A program made the translations under genes and the position numbers. A stretch of DNA of 38,200 nt from Pluralibacter gergoviae ATCC 33028 = NBRC 105706 (GTDB taxonomy: Bacteria; Pseudomonadota; Gammaproteobacteria; Enterobacterales; Enterobacteriaceae): positions 1 through 38,200 of the forward strand of contig NZ_BCZS01000037.1 of NCBI RefSeq assembly GCF_001598855.1. Reading direction: 5' to 3'. The stretch's first letter is position 1. Every line of letters begins with the position of its first letter. Of the stretch, positions 18,057 through 26,840 are shown in pieces. The notes below the pieces were generated by a model. That model was not told the DNA's origin. It worked only from the letters and a program-made list of their open reading frames with translations, and searched no databases.

Positions 18057-18512
18057 ATGCTTAAACCGTCTTCTCCCTAGTGGTGTGATCTCACCACGCG
18101 GGAATTCAGTAAACTGGATATGGCGAATATCGTCGCCGTACTACCTATTTGCGCCGTAGAACAACACGGAGCTCATCTGCCGGTTCGGGTGTTTGCTGCC
18201 ATTAATGCCAGCATTATTGAGCGAGCTGTAGAATTACTACCTGCCAATTTACCGATGCTGGTGTTGGCCACTTTGCCTGTAGGTAAATCTGACGAACACC
18301 TAGCTTACCCTGACACACTTTCGTTGCCATATGATGTTCTGGGGAAAGTGTGTTTTGAAATGGCTAAAAGCGCCTGGCGCACAGGTATTCGCAAGATCGT
18401 TTTCTGGAATTCACAAGGCGGCCAGCCCTAATTGATGGAAATGGTTTGTCGCCAGCTGCGCATTGAATTGGAGATGTTTGCCGTCGGTGCCAGCTGCTTC
18501 CGCCCCAAGACC
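18057..18512 (+). pseudogene. Creatininase-family amidohydrolase, broken
   Basis: The reading frame from ATG 18057 (with a strong GGAGG) encodes the N-terminal part of a creatininase-family enzyme: LPICAVEQHGAHLPV is the metal-binding E-x-H-G-x-H-L motif, followed by LPVGKSDEHLAYPDTLSL and a degenerate NGHGGN motif (WNSQGGQP). It is disabled by a TAG at codon 8, a TAA at 18429-18431, and loss of the C-terminal half at a junction near 18510. The family hydrolyses cyclic or linear amides (creatinine, formamidopyrimidines and others). Its place after the amide operon suggests it once processed the same substrate. Confidence 0.75.
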
Positions 18513-18665
18513 TCCGAGGTGTAAGGCGCGTTGAATATCGGGAAGAACCGGCCCGAGGCTCGTAATGGGGGCGCGCAGATTCGCGCCAATCAGCACAATG
18601 CTGACGTACAAGCCCCAGCGGGAAGTTGTCCTAGTGGGGTTGGAGGGGGAAAGCGCAGAAGACAC
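18513..18665 (-). pseudogene. MFS transporter N-terminal stub (CynX-like)
   Basis: The first about 45 residues of a major-facilitator protein, from GTG at 18665. SRWGLYVSIVLIGANLRAPI and the SLGPVLPDIQRALHL that follows are typical of the CynX/YycB group's first membrane helix and loop. The sequence stops matching near 18515, where it runs into the opposite-facing creatininase remnant. The rest of the transporter is absent. This marks a deletion or rearrangement joint. Confidence 0.55.
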
Positions 18666-18865
18666 GGCAACCTCATAACATCAACGAGCCACAAGTGACG
18701 TAGCCCTAGTGATGCGTTGGTTGACGTTAACGCTTACGCGAGATTCGGAAGATAGGAGACGGATCCGTATATCACCACATCCCTTAAAACCCGGCGATCA
18801 AACCAGCGCCGGACCGGAGTGTCCTTGACTACACCTCGCCCGAAAGGGCGAGATAGCGGGGTAGA
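18666..18865. other. Gap between MFS stub and repeat copy C
   Basis: No gene is supported. A CGCCC-GAAA-GGGCG hairpin lies just before repeat copy C (about 18837-18850), and the sequence is otherwise unremarkable. Confidence 0.4.
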
Positions 18866-19086
18866 GCTAACCAGGACAGGGGGCAAACGGGCAGAATTTA
18901 TAGTCCGGTAACCGGCTACGTCGGGCTTTCGGCGCCATTTGACTCCACAGACGCATGTAACCTCATCTGGCGCTTCCATGCCGCAAAGCGGCATTCAGAA
19001 GACTGGCTGCGCACTGCTCGCCAGTCCGGGCCTGATGTTCAGTCCAGGGGCTACGGTTCCGGATGAAACCCGCTTCCGGTTAAGAT
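18866..19086 (+). repeat. Dispersed structured repeat, copy C
   Basis: The first 136 bp closely match copy A (712-848), and the 3' part (CGGTTCCGG, GCTTCCGGTTAAGATA) matches copy B. Stems: CCGGC-TAC-GTCGG (18912-18924), GGCGCCA (18931-18937) with TGGCGCT (18968-18974), and ATGCCGC-AAA-GCGGCAT (18978-18994). The two base changes in stems I and II both turn G-C pairs into G-T (G-U) wobbles, so pairing survives at the RNA level. No conserved open frame is present. Confidence 0.75.
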
Positions 19087-19388
19087 ATAACTAGCAGCAT
19101 GCAGGCCGGACCTCGATCCTCATAGCCATCAATCTAGATAACAATCCAAGGGAACATCAACAAGGGCTTCCCCCGAGACGTACATCTCAAGTTAGCTACT
19201 ACATATGTTGTTATTGCAAGCTTAAAATGCCACCTGATTCAGCCAGTTAGAAATGTCACCTTAATTGATGTGGAAAAATGAGAATCTGTCAGTAAGAGGG
19301 TGGATATCAAAGAGATCTGGCCTTCAAGAGCACACCAGATAAATGGGACGGGAGCATTAACTAAACAGTAATCAGCTCTGCAATTTTT
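19087..19388. other. AT-rich gap with short direct repeats
   Basis: No gene is supported. Two AAATG(C/T)CACCT motifs about 24 bp apart (near 19226 and 19250) are reminiscent of multiple terminal repeats of some insertion sequences, but no transposase remnant accompanies them. Confidence 0.35.
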
Positions 19389-19451
19389 TGAATCGCCACG
19401 GGTTTAACTGACACCTCGGAGTCATTTAAGATGACTTAAAGAGAGGTGCCT

Positions 19452-19717
19452 ATGAGCGGTAAGCGTTATCCCGAAGAGTTTAAAATTGAAGCAGTCAAAC
19501 AGGTTGTTGATCGTGGTTATTCTGTTTCCAGCGTTGCAACACGTCTTGATATCACCACCCACAGCCTTTACGCCTGGATAAAGAAGTACGGTCCGGATTC
19601 TTCCACTAATAAAGAACAGTCAGATGCTCAGGTTGAGATCCGCGTCTCCAGAAAAAGCTGAAGCGGGTTACCGACGAACGGGACATATTAAAAGTACTTC
19701 GCAAAGCTGTCCGACTG
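19452..19717 (+). pseudogene. IS3-group orfA (helix-turn-helix), frameshifted
   Basis: It starts MSGKRYPEEFKIEAVKQVV, a typical HTH_Tnp_1 orfA, and stays open to the TGA at 19659-19661. The expected continuation (RLQKKLKRVTDERDILK, a leucine zipper) is found in the next frame from about 19650, showing a single-base deletion after the codons for VEIR. The IS3-type fusion frameshift site therefore cannot be reached in the normal way. Confidence 0.8.
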
Positions 19718-20587
19718 AGGTACGCCTTTATCCGTGACAACACCTGTTGCTGGCCTGTTCGCCTGCTCTGTCGGGTGCTGGATGTTTATCCCAGTGGCTT
19801 TTACTCCTGGCTTCAGTAGCCGCATTCACAACGCCATCAGGCAGACCGGAGACTGACAGGACAGATTAAACAGTTCTGACTGGAATCGGGATGCGTCTAT
19901 GGTTATCGCAAGATCCATCTGGATCTGCGGGACAGCGGGCAACAGTGCGGAGTCAACAGAGTCTGGCGACTGATGAAACGTGCCGGGATAAAGGCTCAGG
20001 TCGGATACCGGAGCCCGCGAGCACGTAAAGGCGAGGCCAGTATCGTGTCGCCCAACAGGCTCCAGCGACAGTTCAATCCGGATGCTCCGGATGAACGTTG
20101 GGTAACGGACATCACCTACATCAGGACCCACGAAGGCTGGCTGTATCTTGCCGTGGTTGTTGATCTGTTCTCACGCAAAATTATCGGCTGGTCAATGCAA
20201 TCCCGGATGACAAAGGCCATTGTCCTGAACGCATTGCTGATGGCTGTATGGCGGCGTAATCCCCAAAAACAGGTGCTGGTTCACTCTGATCAGGGCAGTC
20301 AGTACACAAGCCATGAGTGGCAGTCGTTCCTTAAATCACACGGCCTGGAGGGCAGCATGAGCCGTCGCGGTAACTGCCACGATAATGCGGTTGCAGAAAG
20401 CTTGTTCCAGTTGCTGAAGCGTGAACGGATAAAGAAAAAGATCTATAGAACGCGGGAAGAAGCCCGCAGCGATATTTTTGATTACATCGAAATGTTTTAT
20501 AACAGTAAGCGTCGGCATGGTTCGAGTGATCAGATGCCACCGACGGAATTTGAAAATCAATATTATCGACGGCTCAGAAGTATCTAG
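19718..20587 (+). pseudogene. IS3-group orfB transposase, two nonsense codons
   Basis: The DDE transposase half. Its frame reads YAFIRDNTCCWPVRLLCRVL onward, is stopped by TAG (19817-19819) and TGA (19877-19879), then is open to 20587. Catalytic residues remain in the downstream part: TDITYI (first D), HSDQGSQYTS (second D) and NCHDNAVAESLFQLLK (E). The 204-residue remnant from ATG 19973 might be translated but lacks the N-terminal HTH_21 region. Confidence 0.85.
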
Positions 20588-20605
20588 ATTATTCGTGGCG
20601 ATTCA

Positions 20606-20821
20606 AGTAGCTAAATTAAGTTAACTAGTTTAGACCTGATGGGATGTTATACTTTGGTAGGTAATTGATTTACAACAGTGATGTTATGTTTAAAATGATG
20701 AAAATATTAAGTAGTCTGCAGTAAATGTCCGCTCATAGATTATATCGGGGAAATGAGCGGTGTGTGACAGGCAAAAGGGAGTGTATTCAGCGCCACCGAC
20801 ATCGTGGCGCTGGCAATAATG
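20606..20821. other. Spacer with a terminator-like hairpin after cluster 1
   Basis: AT-rich, no gene. CCGCTCAT and ATGAGCGG form an 8-bp inverted repeat (about 20729-20761). CAGCGCCAC (20788-20796) and GTGGCGCTG (20804-20812) form a 9-bp stem 10 bases beyond the FAD-oxidase stop. On the minus strand a CCCTTTT run follows, so it is the probable terminator of the 25501-20822 operon. Confidence 0.5.
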
Positions 20822-21943
20822 TTAGCTAAATCTTTCCGGGCGGAAGGTCGCCAGCATCGGGTGTTTGACGCCGGTGAGTATCTCCTGCGTCAGTATCTCG
20901 CCGAGGATTAACGCCAGCGTGGCGCCGGAATGGGTGAAAACGACAAAACAGCCGGGAACGTTCTGCAACTCGCCGACCACTGGTTCGCCATCTCCTGGAA
21001 TGGGCTTCAGACCAATTTTCCAACTGTTGGCTGTTAACGGCTCGCCGTCACCTATCAGGCTACCCGCTTCCGCCATCAACTGGTTAATGACAGATGTATC
21101 AATGCTGTACTGCCCGTCAGCCTGAGCGACGATATGCTCTTCATACCAGTCATGATCGACGGCGATAGTGTTGCCAGGGTTAGGGCGGACCGCAGCGCGT
21201 GGTGTATTCAAGACCACCTGGAGTGCGTGATCGCAGGGTTGGCTGGTCACCAGCATTGAGACCGGAGAGCTATTGGGTATCTTCACACCGAGTGGGGCAA
21301 CCACTTCCGGCGTCCACGGGCCACACGCCACCAGTACCTGATCGGCCTGCAGCTCACCGAATTTTTCACTGCGAATGCCGCTGGCCCGGCCGTCTTTGGT
21401 TATCACGCTGGCTTTACCAGCGTGCTCAACGACTTCTCCGCCCAGCGCACGAAATGCCTGCATCAGATGCTCAACCAGATGCGGCAGACTGACCCAGCCT
21501 TCACCCAGATTTGCAATCGCGACCTGACTCAGGCTGGCCGGATTCACCTGCGCATCGACATCACCGACCGTGGCGTGATTGATCAGCTTTGAGTCGTAGC
21601 CCTGCGCTTTTTCATAGTCATGACGCGCTTTGGTGCCCGCGACATCGTCTGCGGCCCAGTAAATAGCACCATCGAAACGCAGCCAGTCAAGCTGTGGATG
21701 GCGGGCAAATAGCGTGCGATAGCGGTCAATACCCGCCATCCGCAGCGCATGATAAGGCTGCGAACGCTCACCAGCTGAGTTGAGCCAGGAGAGGGAACGG
21801 CCGGTGGCGCCTGAGCAGAGCGCCGCTTCCGTCACCAGTGTGACTTGCGCGCCCGCCTGCGCCAGCTGCCAGGCGGTTGAGACTCCGAGAATGCCGCCAC
21901 CCAGCACGATGACGGTTTTTGCCACGGTTTTGTCAGACATCAT
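20822..21943 (-). CDS. FAD-dependent amine/amino-acid oxidoreductase (DadA/ThiO-like)
   Basis: A 373-residue flavoprotein of the DAO superfamily. The dinucleotide-binding motif is VIVLGGGILGVSTAW (11-25), with the acidic end of strand 2 at VTE (37-39); ATGRSLSWLNSAGERSQ follows, and the C-terminal GxxxxFVVFTHSGATLALILG motif binds the flavin. The family oxidises C-N bonds of amino acids, sarcosine or fructosyl amino acids, releasing an imine. It is the last gene of an operon with an amino-acid importer and a dehydrogenase, so the imported compound is probably oxidised here. Size and context also fit SocD-like amadoriase. AAGGAATAA precedes two adjacent ATG codons. The exact substrate cannot be read. 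Confidence 0.85.
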   Translation of the reverse strand: MMSDKTVAKTVIVLGGGILGVSTAWQLAQAGAQVTLVTEAALCSGATGRSLSWLNSAGERSQPYHALRMAGIDRYRTLFARHPQLDWLRFDGAIYWAADDVAGTKARHDYEKAQGYDSKLINHATVGDVDAQVNPASLSQVAIANLGEGWVSLPHLVEHLMQAFRALGGEVVEHAGKASVITKDGRASGIRSEKFGELQADQVLVACGPWTPEVVAPLGVKIPNSSPVSMLVTSQPCDHALQVVLNTPRAAVRPNPGNTIAVDHDWYEEHIVAQADGQYSIDTSVINQLMAEAGSLIGDGEPLTANSWKIGLKPIPGDGEPVVGELQNVPGCFVVFTHSGATLALILGEILTQEILTGVKHPMLATFRPERFS

Positions 21944-21972
21944 TTATTCCTTCTGTTAAAAAATGTTCGCCC

Positions 21973-23046
21973 TCAGGCAATACGTACGCGATGCTGCCGA
22001 TGGAGTTGCTCAATAAGCTGTAAAACACTGAGCGCTTCACGTGCATCAACCGGCGGCGGCCCGCCGTGTAACAGCGCGTGGGCTAACAGCTGATAGAAAG
22101 CGGGGTAGTGGCCACGTTCAATGGGCACCGTTGTGGTTGCCCCGACCGTGCCGGCCCGGGCAAAATTACCTGCCGGCGTGACGCCGTACTGGCTATCGGT
22201 GGGCGACATGCCAGCCGCCAGCTGCGGCTCCTGATTATCCAGCCCCCAGTGGGTGAAAGCGCCTTTGCTGCCCAGCAGGTGGAAGCGCGGCGCATTCAAT
22301 GCCGCCTGACCATTCATCCACAGCCGGGAACGCACCCCGTTGTGATGCAGCAATGAGACGAAACTGTCTTCGTCACTGTCCGGCTGAGGCCCGGAATGGC
22401 GTGCCAGCTCCGCCGTGGCGTGGACTACCGGGCCAAATAGCTGCATGGCCTGGTCAATCAAATGGCTTCCGAGATCCAGCAACAAACCGCCGCCCTGCGC
22501 AAGAGTGACGCTGTCACGCCAGTTGCCAAATCCCTGCGGTCGCCACCACTCGAAACGCGACTCAAAACTTCTTACGGTGCCAAAGGCTTCCTGTTTTACC
22601 AGGCGCTGTAATGTCAGAAAGTCACCGTCCCAGCGTCGGTTATGAAAAACGGTGAGCAAGGTATTAGCCTGCTGCGCTGCGGCGATCATCATTTCGGCCG
22701 CTTGTACATCTGCTGCAAACGGCTTATCCACCACCAGATGGATAGCACGCTGGCTGGCCTGCACAGCCTGCTCCGCATGTTGCGCCGGCGGCGTGGCCAG
22801 CACGATGAGATCGATGCTAATCTCGCCGCCATCAATTGCCTTAAGCAACGCCGGCCAGTCCGGCAGCACCCACGCCTGTGGGTAACGTTGCTGCGCCGTC
22901 GCTACGCGTTGGGCATCGCCAGTGACGATGACGTCGAGACGATAGTCGGTGTTAGGGGTAATCAGCGGCGCATGAAACACGCTGCCGGCGACGCCAAAAC
23001 CCACCAGAGCCGTGCGGATTGGGCCTCTAACCTGTTGATGTGGCAT
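21973..23046 (-). CDS. Gfo/Idh/MocA-family NAD(P) oxidoreductase (YdgJ-like)
   Basis: 357 residues. The N-terminal Rossmann fold has VGFGVAGSVFHAPLI (15-29), like E. coli YdgJ. The VVDKPFA motif (about 106-112) is the family's [ED]KP lysine, followed by FHNRRWDGDFLTL. The C-terminal domain includes LLLDLGSHLIDQAMQLFG, with the usual catalytic-site histidine. It oxidises or reduces a sugar- or inositol-like carbonyl/alcohol. Its ATG at 23046 overlaps the stop of the ATPase gene (TGATG); an in-frame GTG lies one codon earlier. Its pairing with an FAD amine oxidase suggests a substrate with both a sugar-like part and an amino-acid part. Confidence 0.88.
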   Translation of the reverse strand: MPHQQVRGPIRTALVGFGVAGSVFHAPLITPNTDYRLDVIVTGDAQRVATAQQRYPQAWVLPDWPALLKAIDGGEISIDLIVLATPPAQHAEQAVQASQRAIHLVVDKPFAADVQAAEMMIAAAQQANTLLTVFHNRRWDGDFLTLQRLVKQEAFGTVRSFESRFEWWRPQGFGNWRDSVTLAQGGGLLLDLGSHLIDQAMQLFGPVVHATAELARHSGPQPDSDEDSFVSLLHHNGVRSRLWMNGQAALNAPRFHLLGSKGAFTHWGLDNQEPQLAAGMSPTDSQYGVTPAGNFARAGTVGATTTVPIERGHYPAFYQLLAHALLHGGPPPVDAREALSVLQLIEQLHRQHRVRIA

Positions 23047-23792
23047 CACAGTACCTCCGACAGAAAACGCTGCAGGCGTGCAGATTGCGGGCGGTCAAAG
23101 ATTTGTTCTGGTGTGCCGGCTTCTACAATCTCGCCTTCATCCATAAACACTACCTGGTCTGCCACGCGCCGGGCGAAGCCCATCTCATGCGTCACTACCA
23201 CCATGGTCATGCCTCGCTGGCACAAATCAGCCATTAGCGTCAGAACACCTTTCACCAGCTCAGGATCGAGTGCCGAGGTTGCTTCATCGAACAGCATCAC
23301 TTCCGGCTCCATCGCCAGCGCACGTGCTATCGCCACCCGCTGTTGCTGGCCACCCGAGAGGTCGCGCGGACGGTGATCGGCTCGCTGAGCAAGGCCAACT
23401 TCGGCCAGCCGCTGGCGGGCAATCTCCAGAGCCTCGGCTTTCGGGAGGCCTTTCACTTTCCACGGTGCCAGCGCCACGTTTTCCAGCGCGCTATGATCGG
23501 GAAAAAGGTTGAAATGCTGAAATACCATGCCAATCCTCAACCGTAGCGAATCGGGCTTATCCTTCAGGACAGATCGCCCGGCCAGTAATACATCCCCTTT
23601 CTTCGGCTCATGCAGGCGATTGATGCCACGCAGTAAGGTGGATTTTCCCGATCCCGAGGGACCGATGATGCAGGTGGTGGTGCCAGGTTCGATGCTCAGC
23701 GACACATTACGCAGCACCTCAATCGGGCCGTACGCCAGGGTCAGATTGCACAGCTCCAGGCTCGCGCCGTGAAACGCAGAAGGTATAGCCAT
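23046..23792 (-). CDS. Polar amino-acid ABC importer ATPase (GlnQ/HisP type)
   Basis: 248 residues with Walker [11 protein letters not shown]-loop region [18 protein letters not shown], signature LSGGQQQR, Walker [13 protein letters not shown], and the switch histidine in [10 protein letters not shown]. This is the full GlnQ/HisP set. The start ATG at 23792 follows AAGGA and lies one base after the permease stop; an in-frame extension upstream lies within the permease and is unlikely. It energises the importer encoded with 23794-25501. Confidence 0.93.
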   Translation of the reverse strand: MAIPSAFHGASLELCNLTLAYGPIEVLRNVSLSIEPGTTTCIIGPSGSGKSTLLRGINRLHEPKKGDVLLAGRSVLKDKPDSLRLRIGMVFQHFNLFPDHSALENVALAPWKVKGLPKAEALEIARQRLAEVGLAQRADHRPRDLSGGQQQRVAIARALAMEPEVMLFDEATSALDPELVKGVLTLMADLCQRGMTMVVVTHEMGFARRVADQVVFMDEGEIVEAGTPEQIFDRPQSARLQRFLSEVL

Positions 23793-23793
23793 A

Positions 23794-24636
23794 TTAATGT
23801 CCTTGCTCGCTGGTAAGGGAGACCGAGACCGCCGGAACCACATTGCGCTTTTGCTGCACTTCATCGAGCTCCTTCAGGCCGCTTTGTGGCGCAGTGGCGC
23901 GACGCCGTCCGGTACGGTAGCGGATGTCGATATAGTTCACGGCGTGGGTGAGCGGCACGGTGATCACCAGATAGAACAGCCCGGCCAGCATCAGTGGAGA
24001 CAGGTTGCCGCTCAGCACGGCAGCATCCTGACCGACCCGGAACAGCTCACGCTGACCGGTCATCAGGCCCAGCAGATAAACCAGCGACGAGTCTTTGATG
24101 ATGGCGATGAACTGATTGACAATCGCAGGTAATACGCGGCGGATGCCTTGCGGAATGATCACCAGGCGCATCGCCCGGCCATAGCTCATTCCCAGTGCCC
24201 GGCACGCTTCCATCTGCCCCTGTTCCACGCTCTGAATACCGGAGCGGAAAATTTCGCCCATGTAAGCGCTGGCAATCAGGCTCAGGGCAAAAATGCCCAG
24301 CGGATAAGGAGTAGGGCCAAACAGCTGATAGCTAAACCGCGCCAGGCCCTGACCAATCAACAAAATGGTGAGGATGGATGGCAAGCCCCGAAACAGATCG
24401 GTATACAGCCGCGCGGGCACGCGCAGCCAGCGGGAGGGCGAGATGCCCATCAGCGCCAGTATAAGGCCGAATAGCGTGCCCAGCACGGTGGCTGCTACAG
24501 AGATAATGATGGTGTTAACCAGTCCGGTTGCCAGCAGCTGAGGCAGGACGTCCATCATCGATGGAATATCAAAAAACGTACGGGAAAGAATAGTGATCAG
24601 ATCCATAGCCGATTCTCGGTTGCGGGTGACGGACAT
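23794..24636 (-). CDS. Polar amino-acid ABC importer permease
   Basis: 280 residues (270 if the second ATG at 24606 is used; neither has a strong ribosome site). A HisM/GlnP-type permease with membrane segments starting at [20 protein letters not shown], the [16 protein letters not shown] segment, and the EAA-type loop [21 protein letters not shown] single permease gene implies a homodimer. The C-terminus carries an unusual hydrophilic tail of about 45 residues rich in Arg, Lys and Gln. It lies 43 bases after the binding-protein gene. Confidence 0.9.
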   Translation of the reverse strand: MSVTRNRESAMDLITILSRTFFDIPSMMDVLPQLLATGLVNTIIISVAATVLGTLFGLILALMGISPSRWLRVPARLYTDLFRGLPSILTILLIGQGLARFSYQLFGPTPYPLGIFALSLIASAYMGEIFRSGIQSVEQGQMEACRALGMSYGRAMRLVIIPQGIRRVLPAIVNQFIAIIKDSSLVYLLGLMTGQRELFRVGQDAAVLSGNLSPLMLAGLFYLVITVPLTHAVNYIDIRYRTGRRRATAPQSGLKELDEVQQKRNVVPAVSVSLTSEQGH

Positions 24637-24679
24637 GTGCCGTCAACGGATGCAGTCTCACGCATAATGATGCGCAGGG

Positions 24680-25501
24680 TTATTGGCCACCGGGCAGATA
24701 CTGTTGCGGCATTGGCGAACCAGGGAACCATTTCTGGTACAGCTGTTTCCAGGTTCCATCCTGCATCGCTGCTTTGATGGCTTTATCCAGCGCAGCTTTG
24801 AACTCAGGCTTACCTTTGGCGATGGCGACGCCCGCAGGTGTGTCAAAAGAAGGGATGTTCGCCGCCGTGACCAGCCTGAAGCGGGTGGTATAATCTTTGG
24901 CCGCTTCGTAGTCGAGGAACATGGCATCGAGCGTGCCGTTGTTTAGCGCGGACACCGCTGCGTTGTTATCGGGGAAACGCACCAGATCGGACTGTTTGAA
25001 ATGCTGCAGCGCATAGTTCTCCTGCAGTGTGCCCTGAATCACCCCAACTCGTTTATGCGCCAGGGTTTCAACGTTCTTCACGCCTGAATCACTGCGGGTC
25101 AGCACAGTTAGATAGCCCGCGAGATAGCCAGTAGAGAAGTCGACTGTTTTTTCACGTAGCGGCGTGATTCCAATGGCGGCGACACCGGCATCATACTGAC
25201 CATTTGCCACAGCCGGCAGGATGGCGGAAAAATCCTGACCGATAAAGTCCACCTGTTCAATACCCATGCGATGTGCCACGTTTTTGAAGAATTCGACATC
25301 AAAACCAGTAAAATTGCCGTTTTTATCGGTGAAAGTGTAGGGCTTCGAGTCTCCCAGGCTGGCTACACGTAGATGACCGGGTTCGATCAAACCCCAGGGA
25401 TTGCTGTCATTAGCGGCGTATGCACTCCAGCAGGCTGAAGCCAGCATAGCTGAGCCGAACAGAGCAGCGGTCAGATGATTGAAGCGTTTGTGCGATGTCA
25501 T
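24680..25501 (-). CDS. Periplasmic amino-acid-binding protein (SBP_bac_3)
   Basis: 273 residues. The ATG at 25501 is supported by GGAAGAG; longer in-frame starts run into the operator region and are rejected. A signal peptide ends near AYA-AN (about residue 29). The mature protein shows [37 protein letters not shown], the [20 protein letters not shown] segment, and [10 protein letters not shown], all typical of HisJ/GlnH/FliY-like proteins. Such proteins bind amino acids, opines and Amadori compounds. It is the first gene of the operon and reads divergently from the LacI-type repressor. Confidence 0.92.
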   Translation of the reverse strand: MTSHKRFNHLTAALFGSAMLASACWSAYAANDSNPWGLIEPGHLRVASLGDSKPYTFTDKNGNFTGFDVEFFKNVAHRMGIEQVDFIGQDFSAILPAVANGQYDAGVAAIGITPLREKTVDFSTGYLAGYLTVLTRSDSGVKNVETLAHKRVGVIQGTLQENYALQHFKQSDLVRFPDNNAAVSALNNGTLDAMFLDYEAAKDYTTRFRLVTAANIPSFDTPAGVAIAKGKPEFKAALDKAIKAAMQDGTWKQLYQKWFPGSPMPQQYLPGGQ

Positions 25502-25559
25502 AAGGCTCTTCCGTTTTTGCAGGTGAAACTTCAGAGTTCGCCAAGCCGGTTTATAATTA

Positions 25560-25620
25560 TTGAGACCGGTCTCAACGAGGTGTAAAATAAGACAGATCTT
25601 GGCGTTGAGACCGGTCTCAT
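25560..25620. promoter_or_regulatory. Two LacI-type operators between cluster 1 and its repressor
   Basis: TGAGACCGGTCTCA occurs as a perfect 14-bp palindrome at 25561-25574 (extended to TTGAGACCGGTCTCAA at 25560-25575) and again at 25606-25619. The centres are 45 bp apart, about four helical turns, suited to looping. On the minus strand a -35-like TTTACA (25581-25586) lies between the two and -10-like A/T hexamers lie about 25553-25562, so the first operator would cover the core promoter of the binding-protein operon. Confidence 0.85.
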
Positions 25621-25696
25621 TTGGATGTATTGATATTAAGCACACGCTGTCAGCAGCGTCAATAATGTTGTTATCAACTTGTGATTCTAAATAATT

Positions 25697-26773
25697 ATGA
25701 CCAATGAAAATGCTCGTTTACGAAGCCCAACCGTCGCCGACGTCGCCCGCGAAGCCAATGTTTCCAAGGCTCAGGCGGCACGTGCCTTGGGCGGATATGG
25801 TTCAGTGAGTGATGACGTGCAGACCCGGGTGAATCAGGCAGCTGAAGTGCTGGGATACAGGCCGAACGAGTTGGCCCGCAGTATGAACACCGGCCGATCT
25901 AATACCATTGGGGTAATTGTCGGCGACATTGAAAACCCGCATTTTGGCCTCGCGCTGCGCGGAATGGCGGACGTTGCGCGACAGGCGGGATTTCACTTGC
26001 TGCTGAGCAACAGCGATGAAACTCTGGACGAGGAGCGGGAGGCCGTGCGCGTGATGCTGGATAAGCGCGTCGATGGCATCATCGTCGCGCCGTGCAGCTC
26101 ACTGTTTGAGGATAACGAACATCTTCGCCAGGTGCTGGCAGAAGGGCGTTCATTAATGATGTTTGACCGGGCAGTTCAAGGGATGGAGGTGGAGACCGTC
26201 CAGGCGAACTTTGTTACAGTGGCTAAACAGGCCACGGAGCTGTTACTGGCGGCCGGGCATCAACGTATTGCTTATATCTCCAGCATGCGCTGCGCTACAC
26301 CTTATTCGCCGACCATCACGTTGGGCCCAACGCCGGTTGCGCAACGTGTTAGCGGAATGATTGACGCCTACCGGGCCGCGGGTAGGGAGCTGGATCCGGC
26401 GCTCATTCGGCTTAATGCACTCAGCGAAGCCACCATTGAGCAGATACTGACTGAACTACTTGCGCTCGCCGAGCCACCGAGCGCGCTGATTGCCTCGGAC
26501 AACCTGATTGCGATAGGCATCCTGCGTGGTCTGACCAAACGTGGCCTGCGCGTACCCGAAGATATCTCTTTTCTGATGTACGATGATTTTCCCTGGACCG
26601 AGCTGATGTCACCGCCGCTGACTGTGGTCGCCCAGCCGGTATATGAAATGGGACGCGAAGCCGCGCGCCGATTGATTTGCCAAATCCGCAAGCAATCCGC
26701 CGGCACCTTACCTACGTTTGATAGCTGGATGGTAGTGCGCGGCTCGGTAGGGGGAAATTCATCCGCTGGGTGA
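25697..26773 (+). CDS. LacI-family repressor of cluster 1
   Basis: 358 residues. The HTH ([20 protein letters not shown], 13-32) is followed by the hinge helix region ([20 protein letters not shown]) and a periplasmic-binding-like effector domain. It is probably a repressor of the divergent 25501-20822 operon through the two TGAGACCGGTCTCA sites. It is a paralog of the regulator at 33794-34891; both have the unusual [11 protein letters not shown] start of helix 3. The start ATG at 25697 has no good Shine-Dalgarno. The effector is probably the substrate or an intermediate of the pathway. Confidence 0.92.
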   Translation: MTNENARLRSPTVADVAREANVSKAQAARALGGYGSVSDDVQTRVNQAAEVLGYRPNELARSMNTGRSNTIGVIVGDIENPHFGLALRGMADVARQAGFHLLLSNSDETLDEEREAVRVMLDKRVDGIIVAPCSSLFEDNEHLRQVLAEGRSLMMFDRAVQGMEVETVQANFVTVAKQATELLLAAGHQRIAYISSMRCATPYSPTITLGPTPVAQRVSGMIDAYRAAGRELDPALIRLNALSEATIEQILTELLALAEPPSALIASDNLIAIGILRGLTKRGLRVPEDISFLMYDDFPWTELMSPPLTVVAQPVYEMGREAARRLICQIRKQSAGTLPTFDSWMVVRGSVGGNSSAG

Positions 26774-26840
26774 TATTGTGCCGATACGGGTTTGTGATAA
26801 TTCCAGTCAGCTATTTTTTGGGGCGCCATAAATGGTGGCC

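Larger units (their letters stand above)
19389..20605 (+). mobile_element. IS3-family (IS3-group) element, full length but inactivated
   Basis: Terminal inverted repeats begin TGAATCGCCACG at both ends (left at 19389; right end the complement, ending at 20605), giving 1217 bp, normal for the IS3 group. It has the usual orfA/orfB pair, but both are broken: a one-base deletion in orfA and two in-frame stops in orfB. The flanking triplets (TTT on the left, AGT on the right) do not match, so no target duplication is visible. That suggests old age or recombination across the element. Confidence 0.88.

Noticed and set aside
19386..20608. Target-site duplication around the IS3-group element
   Set aside because: The flanking triplets TTT and AGT do not match.
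22642..23376. Plus-strand open frame of 244 codons
   Set aside because: Shadow of the oxidoreductase and ATPase genes on the minus strand; Cys/Arg/His-rich with no family motif.
25420..25450. Possible lipobox (LASAC) in the cluster-1 binding protein
   Set aside because: The residue at -3 is Ala and not Leu, and a standard AYA signal peptidase I site follows closely.
25560..25620. CRISPR-like repeat from the two identical palindromes
   Set aside because: Only two copies with a 31-bp spacer, located in a divergent promoter region beside a LacI gene; operators explain them better.
25502..25645. 48-residue N-terminal extension of the cluster-1 binding protein
   Set aside because: It translates the operator and promoter region and would bury the signal peptide; the ATG at 25501 has a good Shine-Dalgarno.
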